35,207 nucleotides of DNA from an uncultured Eggerthellaceae bacterium (GTDB lineage: Bacteria > Actinomycetota > Coriobacteriia > Coriobacteriales > Eggerthellaceae), in contig CANRPV010000002.1 of NCBI GenBank assembly GCA_947632575.1, positions 1-35,207 of the forward strand. Reading direction: 5' to 3'. Of this stretch, positions 15,404 through 24,300 are shown piece by piece. A program made the position numbers and the translations under genes. Each line of letters opens with the position of its first letter. The first letter of the stretch is position 1. The notes below the pieces were generated by a model. The model was not told the origin of the DNA. It saw only the letters and a list, made by a program, of their open reading frames with translations, and did no database searches.

Positions 15404-16072
15404 ATGGGGCAAAAGAAATCAGTCATACTCGGGCTTCTGTGCGCGGTGCTTTGCGCGCTCTTTGTAACACTTTTTCTGGCTGATGTTGGGGCTCAGCAGG
15501 ACAGTCTCAGGGCTGAAGCGCTTGAGCGCTACGGCGGAGACCAGATTGAGGTTTATGTGGCAAAGCGTGATATAGCCGCCGGCGAAGCACTGAATCTTTC
15601 ATCCATTGAGCGACGTCTTTGGGTAGCGGATTTACTGCCTGCTCACCCAGTAACCACTCTTGAGGAAGTGGAAGGCCACACTATCCAATCGAGCATCCTT
15701 AAAGGTGAGGTGATTTCTGGTGATCGCTTGGGCTCTCCCGATTCCGTTCTTGACGTCCCATCGGGGATGAGCGCTGTCAGTGTTCCCGCTCGGGATGTGC
15801 AAGCTCTTGGTGGAGCTCTAAAAAGCGGTATGAAGGCCGATGTTTACGCTACAGGAGCTAGCGGAACAACACTTTTGGTTCAAGGAGCACAGGTGTTAGC
15901 TACGAGCAACGAAAAAGAAGAACTCTGGGGGACAGACAGTGTTTCTTGGATCACCCTCGCGGTTAAACCCGAACGAGTGCAAGAACTGGTGACCGCGGCC
16001 CATAATCTTGAGCTCTATTTTACTCTTCCGGTTGCCAAAGCAACTCCGACGGAAGCAGAGGTCAAATCATGA
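15404..16072 (+). CDS. cpaB: Tad pilus assembly protein CpaB (SAF domain)
   Basis: 222 residues from ATG 15404 with RBS GGAGAG. The frame is open upstream to a TTG, but that start lacks an RBS. A transmembrane anchor lies at residues 7-27. The SAF domain is at about 48-107 (IEVYVAKRDIAAGEALNLSSIERR ... LKGEVISGDRL), followed by the RcpC/CpaB C-terminal region (PSGMSAVSVPARDVQALGG ... MKADVYATG). CpaB/RcpC is an envelope protein of the Tad machine that probably contacts the cell wall. It is the first gene of a long same-strand array and overlaps the next gene by an ATGA junction. Confidence 0.9.
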   Translation: MGQKKSVILGLLCAVLCALFVTLFLADVGAQQDSLRAEALERYGGDQIEVYVAKRDIAAGEALNLSSIERRLWVADLLPAHPVTTLEEVEGHTIQSSILKGEVISGDRLGSPDSVLDVPSGMSAVSVPARDVQALGGALKSGMKADVYATGASGTTLLVQGAQVLATSNEKEELWGTDSVSWITLAVKPERVQELVTAAHNLELYFTLPVAKATPTEAEVKS

Positions 16073-17340
16073 AAAAAGTGGTGCTTTGCGCGGATCAAGA
16101 ATGCCTCTCTAACCCTGCACTTCTTGGTCTTGAGGGCGAAAAGCTTGATAGTTATCCTTGGCTCGTACTTTTCTCGGATGGGGTCAAAGCTCGTTTCGAA
16201 CTTGCCAGATCAAATGAAGATATTGATGAGGTTTGGGTCGTTTCTAGCGATAATCTTGATGCTCTCAATCTTGCCGCCGGCATCAAAAAAGACAATCCAC
16301 AGCAAAAGATCTACCTTGTTACTGATAACACGTCCGGTTCTTTACTCAGTCGCGCTAAGTCGGCTGGTATCACGGCTGCGCTCTCTCAGGTGGCATTTGT
16401 TAAGCGCTTTGGGCTAGCGAAAAGTCGTACCGCTACATCGCCAGGTGAAAATTCATCTACAGACAGCAAGGCTAAAGCCCAGGCATTCGTTTTGGTAGTC
16501 GCTAGCGGTAGTGGTGGCGCAGGCAAATCAACGATAACTGCGATGAGCGCTCTTCTTGCTGTCAGTCGAGGTCTTAAGACTCTCGTAATTGATGCAGATC
16601 TACAGTTTGGTGATCTGGCAGGATTATTAGGACGGTCAAAACCCTTGACAGCAGAAGCGGCGATAGTCACCGATAAAGAGGGCGAAAATCCTGATCTTTT
16701 TTATGAGCAGCCAAGTCTGATCGTTCCAGGAACGAAACTTTTAGACCAAGAATTCTTCTCCCAAAGACTCTCAAGCCTGATAAAGAAATATCAATCACAG
16801 TTCGACCTGATCATAGTAAACACGGCTTCAGGTTGGAATGAGAGCCATGCGACTCTTATCGAGCTCTGTTCTAAAACTCTTCTTCTGATCGATCAGCGCG
16901 CCTCTTCAATTCATGCGACTGTCCGGGTATTAGAAATATGTGAGCAGTGCGGCATCCCATGCTCATCATTTCTTTTCGTACTTAATCACTGCAGTAAAGC
17001 GGCTCCTCTTAGCTCTATCGATGTCTCCTGCGCCCTTAAGGGCGCTCATGTCATAGAACTTCGCGAAGGAGGCTTTCAAGTTGAGGAGTGTATGGGATGC
17101 GGACGTGCGTCTGAGCTAATTAAAACCGCCCCGGACTTCTGTTTAAGCATTGGTTCAATGCTTGATGAGCTGCTTCCGCCGTCTTTGGCTGAGAATACTC
17201 AATTACCGAAAATGCATCGGTCTTTCCGAAGGTGGTTCCAAGGGTCTAAGACTGAAAAACCCTCGAAGGGCTCATCAAAACTTCTGACTCATGTTTTTGA
17301 AGACAAACAGCCCAGAACTGTCGGTGGTGATGCCCGATGA
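16069..17340 (+). CDS. tadZ: Tad pilus ParA/MinD-like ATPase TadZ (CpaE)
   Basis: 423 residues. The N-terminal part (1-120) looks like an atypical response-regulator-like domain with strands such as DEVWVVSSDN and QKIYLVTD. After a linker comes a P-loop domain with Walker A GSGGAGKST (147-155) of the deviant MinD/ParA type, then LVIDADLQFGDLAGLLG and LIIVNTASG. TadZ positions the Tad machine, usually at a pole. The C-terminus has an unusual Cys cluster (CMGCGRASE) and a basic tail. It overlaps cpaB and tadA at ATGA junctions, indicating tight translational coupling. Confidence 0.9.
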   Translation: MKKVVLCADQECLSNPALLGLEGEKLDSYPWLVLFSDGVKARFELARSNEDIDEVWVVSSDNLDALNLAAGIKKDNPQQKIYLVTDNTSGSLLSRAKSAGITAALSQVAFVKRFGLAKSRTATSPGENSSTDSKAKAQAFVLVVASGSGGAGKSTITAMSALLAVSRGLKTLVIDADLQFGDLAGLLGRSKPLTAEAAIVTDKEGENPDLFYEQPSLIVPGTKLLDQEFFSQRLSSLIKKYQSQFDLIIVNTASGWNESHATLIELCSKTLLLIDQRASSIHATVRVLEICEQCGIPCSSFLFVLNHCSKAAPLSSIDVSCALKGAHVIELREGGFQVEECMGCGRASELIKTAPDFCLSIGSMLDELLPPSLAENTQLPKMHRSFRRWFQGSKTEKPSKGSSKLLTHVFEDKQPRTVGGDAR

Positions 17341-18785
17341 GCCTGGCCCTGAGAGCTCAACAAGCCGAGTCGAAAGCAAGTTCGTTTGATGAGCCTCTTT
17401 CCCCGATGACGCTTAGCGATTTACGGCGTCTCGTTAAAAAACAGATTGCTTTTGAGGATTTAGCGGTTATCGCACGAGAAAATCCCTTACGTGCGCGTAA
17501 TGAGCTGCGTGCTGCCTGCCGCCAAGTACTGAGTTTCGTGGATAACCGTCAATTCCAATCAGGCGATAAAGAGCGCTTAACTGAGGCGTTAATCGACATC
17601 GTTTTTGGCTGGGGTCCCCTAGACACATTGCTGAAAGACGAAAGCATTACCGAAATCATGGTCAATGGGACCCAAAGTATTTTTTACGAGAGCCATGGTT
17701 GTCTTTACAAGAGTGACCTTTCCTTTGAGAGCGATGATCAGATTCGACTTTTGATAGATCGTATTATCGGGCCACTCGGCCGAAGGATCGACGAGTCATC
17801 ACCAATGGTCAATGCGCGCCTACCTGAAGGACATAGAGTTAACGCTATCATTCCTCCACTCGCCCTTGATGGTCCCATCCTGACTATTCGTCTCTTCCCT
17901 CATCAGAGATTAAGTCTCCAGGATCTTTATGAGAAGGGAACGTGCGATCGAGAGGTGGCTCAGTTTCTTTTCTGGGCAGTGAACACTCGGAAGAATCTCG
18001 CTGTTTCGGGAGCAACGGGTAGCGGGAAAACTACGCTGCTTAACGCGTTATCCGATGGTATTCCTAGAGACGAGCGTTTGATAACCATCGAAGATGCTGC
18101 AGAACTTCGCTTAAGGGATCATCCCCACGTGGTCCGTTTAGAGGCACGGCCTCCAAACGCCGAGGGCAAAGGCGAAGTAACCATTCGAGAGCTTGTCATC
18201 AATGCTCTCCGTATGAGACCCGATCGAATCATTGTGGGCGAGTGCCGTGGAGCTGAGGCGTTCGACATGCTTCAGGCTATGACCACCGGTCATGCGGGAT
18301 CTCTGACAACTCTTCACGCGGATGCTCCTGAAGAGGCAATCGGGCGTTTGGTGTCAATGGTGCGCTATGCCGTCGATTTGCCCCTTGATGCTATTGAGGC
18401 CCAAATTGCGAGTGCTTTCGACTACATCGTTCAAATAGAACGAAGTAAACAAGGTGATCGATTTATCTCAAGAATTGCTGAGCTGCGCTTTGATCAGGAA
18501 AAACGTCGATGTTTAACGGAGATGATCTATAGCAAAGGTCAAGACTGCGAAGCGGGCACATGGCATAAAGATCTTCCGTTTCCTCGTGAACTCCCGAAGG
18601 AACACGTTGAGAAGACAAAGGAGGTTCACCTTTGGACACAAACTTGCTCTGGTCAGGAGCCGCCATCGGATTCGGAGGAATGTCGGGTTATGCCTTTGGG
18701 AAAGCACTGTCACGGATATCAGCAGCCCCCAAGCTCTCGCAAAGTGTTCAAGAACGATTCCATCAAAGTCGTTTCGACTGGTTAA
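17337..18785 (+). CDS. tadA: Tad pilus secretion ATPase TadA (CpaF)
   Basis: 482 residues. Hexameric type II/IV secretion ATPase that powers pilus assembly and perhaps retraction at the inner face of the membrane. Walker A is GATGSGKTT (about 225-233); the Asp box is RLITIEDAAELRL; Walker B is RPDRIIVGECRGAEAFDMLQA; the His box is MTTGHAGSLTTLHADAPEEA. The N-terminal helical domain precedes FGWGPLDTLLKDESITEIMVNG. The last 50 or so residues (from VHLWTQTC) do not look like the family. They overlap the RBS and first 154 bp of tadB in another frame, suggesting that a frameshift removed the original stop. Confidence 0.93.
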   Translation: MSLALRAQQAESKASSFDEPLSPMTLSDLRRLVKKQIAFEDLAVIARENPLRARNELRAACRQVLSFVDNRQFQSGDKERLTEALIDIVFGWGPLDTLLKDESITEIMVNGTQSIFYESHGCLYKSDLSFESDDQIRLLIDRIIGPLGRRIDESSPMVNARLPEGHRVNAIIPPLALDGPILTIRLFPHQRLSLQDLYEKGTCDREVAQFLFWAVNTRKNLAVSGATGSGKTTLLNALSDGIPRDERLITIEDAAELRLRDHPHVVRLEARPPNAEGKGEVTIRELVINALRMRPDRIIVGECRGAEAFDMLQAMTTGHAGSLTTLHADAPEEAIGRLVSMVRYAVDLPLDAIEAQIASAFDYIVQIERSKQGDRFISRIAELRFDQEKRRCLTEMIYSKGQDCEAGTWHKDLPFPRELPKEHVEKTKEVHLWTQTCSGQEPPSDSEECRVMPLGKHCHGYQQPPSSRKVFKNDSIKVVSTG

Positions 18786-19606
18786 TTCGAAATGGCATCC
18801 GGTTTCTTAAAATTCCTGCTCGCTATCTTTTGCGGATTCGCTTTATCCGGAACAGTGTAAACGCTCTTTTGACCATTCTTCGCAATCACAAGGTATTCAG
18901 TTCAGAAGAATCTCTTTTATCTTTATCCCTCGGCCTGCTCTCGATCGTGGCTCTGACCACGTGGTTCTTTTCGTCGTCGCTGATCTGTGCTTTGAGTCTT
19001 TGTCTTCTTCTCGTTTCTGCTGTGGTGGTATCGATACAAAATCTTTCTGAGCGGGAGGGGCGTAAGGTGAAAGAATCTATGCCTGATGCTTTGCGCACTA
19101 TGACTATCTGTTTTCAGGCGGGTCTTTCACTTCAGCAAACAATGGCCATCATCGCGAAAGAAGTATCCGGTGTCATCGGGCGGCGGTTTAGTCAAGCGGC
19201 TATGGCTCTTGAAGCAGGGGCATCGATATCAGAGGGACTAGATTGTCTTAAAAGTACAGAGAGCAATGATGGGTTGTCATTTATTGCTGTTGCCCTGGAT
19301 ATTCAGCACTTAAGCGGAGGAAGTTTAGAAAAGGTATTAAAGGCATCCCAGGAGACGCTTGAGAGTGAAATAAGACTGGAGAGATCGCTTAAAGCGCAAA
19401 CTGCGCAAGCAAAATTCTCCGCTCAAATTGTGACATTGATGCCCTTTATCCTCATCGCCCTTTTTTCGTTACTCAGTCCTCATTTTATCGAGAGTTTTTT
19501 CTCAAGCACTGCGGGGATTCTGTTGCTTGTCTGCGCCTTGGGCCTTCAAGCTTGCGGAGTCTTTTGGATACGTCGCCTTCTCCAAGAGGGAGGCCAAAGA
19601 TTATGA
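18632..19606 (+). CDS. tadB: Tad pilus platform protein TadB (T2SS F domain)
   Basis: 324 residues from TTG 18632, chosen because a near-perfect RBS (AAAGGAGG at 18617-18624) sits 7 nt upstream; both lie inside the tadA frame. Two hydrophobic helices near residues 97-138 precede the T2SSF domain, recognisable by MPDALRTMTICFQAGLSLQQTMAII and LSFIAVALDIQHLSGGSLEKVL. A C-terminal hydrophobic pair follows. TadB with TadC forms the inner-membrane platform driven by TadA. It ends in an ATGA overlap with tadC. Confidence 0.9.
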   Translation: MDTNLLWSGAAIGFGGMSGYAFGKALSRISAAPKLSQSVQERFHQSRFDWLIRNGIRFLKIPARYLLRIRFIRNSVNALLTILRNHKVFSSEESLLSLSLGLLSIVALTTWFFSSSLICALSLCLLLVSAVVVSIQNLSEREGRKVKESMPDALRTMTICFQAGLSLQQTMAIIAKEVSGVIGRRFSQAAMALEAGASISEGLDCLKSTESNDGLSFIAVALDIQHLSGGSLEKVLKASQETLESEIRLERSLKAQTAQAKFSAQIVTLMPFILIALFSLLSPHFIESFFSSTAGILLLVCALGLQACGVFWIRRLLQEGGQRL

Positions 19607-20571
19607 ATGGGCTTAATCTGTACGCCTATTTGGCGATAACGGCAAGCGGAGGCTTGGGCTATTTTGGGTACAAGCTTGTTTTCGGGGCACTGAACCTTAA
19701 ACGCTACAAACGTGCTGTACTCGCGCAAAATGGGTTTCAAAGTTCACGGTCATCGCAAGATTCAACTTCAAATAATAAATCCTGGGATATCCTTATATCT
19801 TTCCTGAGGCGGGAGACATTACGTTATAGGCAAGCCCACGTCCATCTCGCACTAACTCATGCCGATGACCGTTCTCGTCATTCTAAAGAGATGCCTCTTT
19901 GGCTGCAGACCGCTCTTCAGACAGCAGGTTTGAAGGATCTCATTAGCTATGAAGGTCTCAATCGCCTACGTTGTAAATTGAGCGTCCTCTTTGGCCTGGG
20001 CGGCTTTCTACTGGGCTTTTGCTTTTCTGGAGAGCTGGCATTTCTTTTAGGACTTGTTGCGGCTGTCTTGGGCTTTAGGATGCCCCGTCGAGTACTCAAA
20101 GAGCTAAGTCTTGGAAGAAAACGTGAATTAGAGACTCAACTCCCTGAAATGCTCGACATCGTCGCTCTTGGTCTATCGAGTGGTCTATCCTTTGATCGCA
20201 GCCTGCAGACCTATTGCGATCATTTCGGAAGTTCGTTATCTCAAGACATTCGGAGTTACCTGAACCAATGGGGACGAGGCCTCGTATCAAGAGATGAGGC
20301 TTTGAAGGAATTAGCCGCGAGCTATGATTCGCGCAGTCTGAGCCGCATCGTGGATAACATCATCCGTTCTCTTCAGTTTGGATCATCACTCGCCGAAAGT
20401 CTTTCATGCTCAGCACGCGACGCAAGAGAGGCTCGTCAGATGAGCCAACAGGAGATCATCGCCAAAATTCCCGTAAAGATTATGGTTCCTACGTGCACAT
20501 TGATTTTACCCGCCATGCTCTTACTTGTTCTTGGGCCAATCATGCTCGATCTCGGGGAAGGTTTTTCATGA
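19603..20571 (+). CDS. tadC: Tad pilus platform protein TadC (T2SS F domain)
   Basis: 322 residues from ATG 19603, overlapping the tadB stop as ATGA with AGGGAGG upstream. The layout is an N-terminal helix, two central helices (about 125-160), then the T2SSF domain (LPEMLDIVALGLSSGLSFDRSLQTY ... SLQFGSSLAESLSCSARDAREARQ) and a final helix (IMVPTCTLILPAMLLLVLGPIM). It is the partner of TadB. The C-terminal helix and domain order match TadC rather than a second TadB copy. Confidence 0.9.
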   Translation: MNGLNLYAYLAITASGGLGYFGYKLVFGALNLKRYKRAVLAQNGFQSSRSSQDSTSNNKSWDILISFLRRETLRYRQAHVHLALTHADDRSRHSKEMPLWLQTALQTAGLKDLISYEGLNRLRCKLSVLFGLGGFLLGFCFSGELAFLLGLVAAVLGFRMPRRVLKELSLGRKRELETQLPEMLDIVALGLSSGLSFDRSLQTYCDHFGSSLSQDIRSYLNQWGRGLVSRDEALKELAASYDSRSLSRIVDNIIRSLQFGSSLAESLSCSARDAREARQMSQQEIIAKIPVKIMVPTCTLILPAMLLLVLGPIMLDLGEGFS

Positions 20572-20586
20572 TGAAGGAGGTTGGAT

Positions 20587-20820
20587 ATGGGATTTCTCAA
20601 AGTGGCAAAAAGAATCGAAATGCAAGGTTGCGCGCAATGTGTGCAGAGAGCCGTCTCGAAAGCGTCCTTAAAACTTCGCAACAGCAAAGGCCAAGGTACC
20701 ACCGAATACGCCATTTTGGTCGGTGTGCTCGTCGTTATAGCCATCGTTGCCATAACCCTCTTCAAGCCCCGACTTCAAGAGCTCTGGAATGCCATAGCCA
20801 ATGGGATAAACGGTTTATAG
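20587..20820 (+). CDS. flp: Flp-type IVb pilin (major pilin candidate)
   Basis: 77 residues from ATG 20587, 6 nt after AAGGAGG; a TTG two codons earlier is too close to that RBS. A hydrophilic leader of about 37 residues ends at Gly, followed by QGTTEYAILVGVLVVIAIVAI: prepilin cleavage after Gly, Glu at +5 and Tyr at +6 as in Flp pilins, then a hydrophobic helix and a short tail. The leader is longer than in most Flp pilins. It would be cleaved by a TadV-type prepilin peptidase, which is not in this window. Confidence 0.92.
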   Translation: MGFLKVAKRIEMQGCAQCVQRAVSKASLKLRNSKGQGTTEYAILVGVLVVIAIVAITLFKPRLQELWNAIANGINGL

Positions 20821-20831
20821 CGAGGGATGAT

Positions 20832-21011
20832 ATGGGGCAGGCAAGCGTCGAATACGGAATTGTGACATTTGCTTTTGTTGGAATGCTCCTTGCCCTCGGT
20901 CTCCTTTCTCAAAAGCTACAAGCAGGCCTTTTCATAGACCATGCGATTCAATCGGCAAGTCATGCGCTTGCCGCATCAACTACGTGGTTTTGCGATGTGT
21001 TTCTCTTTTGA
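20832..21011 (+). CDS. Small pilin-like/TadE-like protein with minimal leader
   Basis: 59 residues from ATG 20832 (GAGGG, 5-nt gap), starting 12 bp after the flp stop. The sequence begins MGQASVEYGIVTFAFVGMLL, so the prepilin motif (Gly, then Glu at +5, Tyr at +6) stands at the very N-terminus with almost no leader. A hydrophobic helix and a short tail follow. It may be a minor pseudopilin of the Tad fibre or a shortened TadE-like protein. The 3' end overlaps the next gene's start. Confidence 0.7.
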   Translation: MGQASVEYGIVTFAFVGMLLALGLLSQKLQAGLFIDHAIQSASHALAASTTWFCDVFLF

Positions 21012-21531
21012 TGATAGGGGGCAGTCAAGCATTGAGGCGGCTTTTATGCTTCCGATCTTGTTTCTGCTGCTTCTGTTGCTCATTCAGCCTGGGATCTGGC
21101 TTTACGACCGAATGGTTATGGGCGCTGCCGCAACGGAGGCCTGCCGCCTTTTATGCACATTGTCGGTTCAAGAAGTTGGGGAAGGCTACTGCGAGGACTA
21201 CATACGAAGGCGATTAGGATCCCTGCCTCCGCATGAATGCTTCCATCGTCATGAGCCTGAATGCAGTTGGAAGATCGAACTTAGCGGGAATGAAAGCTCC
21301 GAGGAAGTATCGGTACGCATCGGAAATGAGCTAATGCCGCTTCCCATCCTTGGTTTCGGCGCCAAAGTGCTCGGCATAACCAATGCGCAAGGGAATCTTG
21401 AGATAAGTGTGGAAGCGCGAGCTTTCACTCAACCAGATTGGGCTCGAACAGGATCGATGGGTGTTTCTCCAAGTCAATGGCCTGGTTTGTGGATATCGTC
21501 TCCGGAAGGTGCGGCTGAGGATCACCACTGA
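20995..21531 (+). CDS. TadE-like pseudopilin
   Basis: 178 residues from ATG 20995 (an alternative in-frame ATG at 20941 would add 18 residues and a longer overlap). After a short leader, RGQSSIEAAFMLPILFLLLLLLIQPG is a TadE-type prepilin segment (Glu at +5). The external part contains a Cys-rich stretch (CRLLC ... GYCEDY ... HECFHRHEPECSW) that could form disulfides, then beta-rich sequence. It is a predicted minor pilin of the Tad system. Confidence 0.8.
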   Translation: MCFSFDDRGQSSIEAAFMLPILFLLLLLLIQPGIWLYDRMVMGAAATEACRLLCTLSVQEVGEGYCEDYIRRRLGSLPPHECFHRHEPECSWKIELSGNESSEEVSVRIGNELMPLPILGFGAKVLGITNAQGNLEISVEARAFTQPDWARTGSMGVSPSQWPGLWISSPEGAAEDHH

Positions 21532-21571
21532 TCGTGCTTATTACGAAATGATTGTGCGAAAGTGAGGGCAG

Positions 21572-23812
21572 TTGAGACGCTTCTTTGAAGGACAAGGTAG
21601 ACAGGCCTATAAAGCGAAAGAAACGCGGCTTCCCAAAAACGGTTTCTTCTTGCGCAGGACTCGTTCCGCTCTTCGCACGTTTGATGGATTATCGCTGTTT
21701 CGGAACGAAAAAGGCCTTACCACCCTTGCCATGGCTCTCGCCCTTTTGCTTTGCGTCCTGCTCGTGCTTTCCTCCCTCCGTATCTATGGCATACAGAGCC
21801 AGTCCGCTGCCATTCAGGATGTTGCCGATGCCGTTGCTTTGGCGGCGCAAACGGAAGTGGCTGAGTTCATGGTGCTTGTAAGACTCTGTGATGCTTTGAT
21901 ACTGAGTTTTTCTCTCCTCGGCGTTTTCGCCTGTGGCGTTTCCGTTGTGCTGTTTTGCGTTCCAGGATGCCAATTATTGGGTGAAAAAGTATTTGAGCAA
22001 GGAAAAGCCATTTTTGAGGCGCAAGACAAGTTTGCCGAAAGAGCCGTATCGGCCCTCAATCGCCTGGAGCGAGCATTGCCATTTCTTGCTGCTCTCAAAG
22101 GGGCGGAGGTAGCGCAGGCCAACGGAGGGGGAATGGCTGCCTCTAGTAAAGGTGGCGCTTACTATGGGCTTGCCGTACTTTTTCCCTTGTCAGGAGAGCA
22201 TATAACCCGTGGCGATTCATCTCATGCGGATTTTGGCAATGTGGTGGAAGGTCAGAAAGATGCCCTCGAGCAAAATGCCGCAAAAGCAGAGGAGGCGGCG
22301 AATAAAGCCCTCGAAGCGAAAAGGGAGGCCTATCACCACGACTGCGGTCTTGCTCCTGAGTATTGCATGTATGAGCGAGCTTCCACCCTTGCAGCGATGG
22401 ACGGAGAATTAAATCCCTATTTTGCAAGCGTGGATAGCTGGCATTTCTCTGTCGCATTGGATCGTGCCCAAAACTATTATCGAGCCCGTCTCATGCAGGA
22501 GTCACCGGAATCTATGTCATTGGAAGCTCAGAAGCAATCTGCTTTGAGAAGCATCTTTTATCGCTATGCATCGGGAAAGCTTTCGGAAGGGTATGTTCGG
22601 GAAAGCGAGGACCATTTTGAAGCTTATTTTCCGCTTTTACCTCGAAACACCTCCGAGATGAGTCAAACCGAACTCTACCGTCAGCGAGATTACCCTCTGT
22701 CTATCGCAGCTGGCGACATCCTCATCCATGCTTGGAAAGGATGTCCAGCCCTCAATGGGGTAGATGGTTATGGTTCGCTAGAAGAGCTAGATCAGGGAAG
22801 CTACCAAATTTGTGATAGCTGCAATTTCAGGAGTAGCGATTTGGGTAAGGTAGCAGCTGCCTCAAGCTCCATTGAAAATGGTTTCGAGTTTCACTATCGA
22901 CGAGTGGCTGAGGCGGCGGAGCGCTATGAGCTTGCCCAAGAAGAACTTCGCAGCAATGCTCAGCTTGTGAAAGACCAGGTTGGTGGCCTTCTCGACCAAA
23001 TTGGATCCTTGACCCGGAGTCTTTTTAGTAAACGTTTGCAGGCGAAACCCTCGGGCTGGGCAGGAGCCATAGGCATAGTCGTTAGATCTCATGCTGATTC
23101 TGGTTTTGCCGGTTTGGCTCAAAACCTCATCGCATCAAATTCTGAGCTTGGAACCCTTCTAGCTGTTTCGGGAGCCACCCTTTTAGAGGATCAAGGCGAG
23201 GAGGGAACAACAATCATCGATGAGCTGCTGGCTGGGTTTCAGCCGAAAACCGTCCTTGGTGATGCTGGTCAAACCTTGTTAAAGCTCTGGTCTTTCCTTC
23301 TTAAAGGTTATAGTTCTGGGCAGGCGGGCATAGTGCAAGGGTTGCAAAACCTGCTTGATGGCATTCCTTTGCTAAGTACTGCTGGCTTGGGGCAGTGGGC
23401 AGCAAAACAGTGGGTTGCAACTATGGAGGGGCTTGGACTTGAGCCTGCAAAACTTCAGTCTCTCAAACCGGTTTTGATTAACACTGCCCGTGTAGCAGCT
23501 CGCGGGGGAGAGCTGGGTGACTCTTATCTCTCATTAAAGTCCAGAGCGTTGTCGTTGTCTGGTGCGTCTTCTGACCTTTCTCTCACGCTTTTAGAGAAGG
23601 CAGAGCAAAAAGCGATGGATGGGGTACATCAACTGGGCGAACGCATTGAGGTTGCCCGTCTAGAGCTTCCTTTTGCGGACATTGAGATTCCCCTTTACAT
23701 CACGCTCCCGCAGTTTTTGACCGATGCGAGCTCTGATGCCGTGCACAGTCTGTTTTCAAGAGTTAAGGACTGGCGCCAAGAGCTGAGTGGCTCAGTTACG
23801 CCATGGCGTTAG
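21572..23812 (+). CDS. Large Tad-locus membrane/exported protein of unknown function (TadG-like)
   Basis: 746 residues from TTG 21572 with GAGGG 4 nt upstream. A basic N-terminus leads to a pilin-like segment, KGLTTLAMALALLLCVLLVL (about 46-65), which lacks the usual Glu at +5. Then comes QDVADAVALAAQTEVAEF, resembling the ADAAALA motif of TadG/TadE proteins, and a second hydrophobic stretch (about 109-135). The exterior part is long and mostly helical (Ala/Glu/Gln-rich coiled-coil-like segments near 205-250 and 430-470) with four cysteines, two of them in CDSC. It probably forms a large accessory subunit. I recognise no enzyme motif. Confidence 0.7.
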   Translation: MRRFFEGQGRQAYKAKETRLPKNGFFLRRTRSALRTFDGLSLFRNEKGLTTLAMALALLLCVLLVLSSLRIYGIQSQSAAIQDVADAVALAAQTEVAEFMVLVRLCDALILSFSLLGVFACGVSVVLFCVPGCQLLGEKVFEQGKAIFEAQDKFAERAVSALNRLERALPFLAALKGAEVAQANGGGMAASSKGGAYYGLAVLFPLSGEHITRGDSSHADFGNVVEGQKDALEQNAAKAEEAANKALEAKREAYHHDCGLAPEYCMYERASTLAAMDGELNPYFASVDSWHFSVALDRAQNYYRARLMQESPESMSLEAQKQSALRSIFYRYASGKLSEGYVRESEDHFEAYFPLLPRNTSEMSQTELYRQRDYPLSIAAGDILIHAWKGCPALNGVDGYGSLEELDQGSYQICDSCNFRSSDLGKVAAASSSIENGFEFHYRRVAEAAERYELAQEELRSNAQLVKDQVGGLLDQIGSLTRSLFSKRLQAKPSGWAGAIGIVVRSHADSGFAGLAQNLIASNSELGTLLAVSGATLLEDQGEEGTTIIDELLAGFQPKTVLGDAGQTLLKLWSFLLKGYSSGQAGIVQGLQNLLDGIPLLSTAGLGQWAAKQWVATMEGLGLEPAKLQSLKPVLINTARVAARGGELGDSYLSLKSRALSLSGASSDLSLTLLEKAEQKAMDGVHQLGERIEVARLELPFADIEIPLYITLPQFLTDASSDAVHSLFSRVKDWRQELSGSVTPWR

Positions 23813-23821
23813 GAGGCTCTC

Positions 23822-24286
23822 ATGGGATTACAGCGCATGGTGAGTAGACTCTTGAAACAACGAAGCGGTCAGATGACTGTTGAGCTCGCAGTGGTTTTTC
23901 CTGTGGCAATTCTTCTGGCTTTAATCGCCTTGAACGCTCAGTGCTATTTGTCAGAGGCCGCATCTTTTGATCGCTTGGCCCGACAATGTATTCGAGTTTA
24001 TGGAGCAAGTCCCGATTGCGGACTAAGCGATGCGGCTATAGCGGGACAAATGGAAGCCTATCTCCAGCAATGCTTTTCGAAAGAGAACCTCTCTTGTCAT
24101 GTGGAAGTGGCGAAATCCACAGCAACACTTCGAAACTTTAAGGCCACGTTGGTCTATCGACCTGAGCTATTCGGCTTGTCGATGTCGCGTGAGGTGTTTG
24201 GAGTAGCACTTCCAGAGGTGAGCCACACCACCGAATTGACGTTGGATACCTATCGACCCGGCGCATGGTTTCGCCAGCTCGTTTGA
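23822..24286 (+). CDS. TadE-like pseudopilin
   Basis: 154 residues from ATG 23822 behind AGGAGG (5-nt gap), starting 9 bp after the previous stop. The leader ends RSG and is followed by QMTVELAVVFPVAILLALIAL, a clear prepilin segment with Glu at +5. The exterior part carries cysteines (about 59, 67, 84 and 91). This is the second full-length TadE-like protein in the locus. Confidence 0.82.
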   Translation: MGLQRMVSRLLKQRSGQMTVELAVVFPVAILLALIALNAQCYLSEAASFDRLARQCIRVYGASPDCGLSDAAIAGQMEAYLQQCFSKENLSCHVEVAKSTATLRNFKATLVYRPELFGLSMSREVFGVALPEVSHTTELTLDTYRPGAWFRQLV

Positions 24287-24300
24287 TTAAGGGCGTAAGT

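Noticed and set aside
16868..16884. GTTCTAAAAC inside tadZ, resembling the CRISPR repeat end
   Set aside because: Only ten bases match, in the middle of a conserved coding frame; chance.
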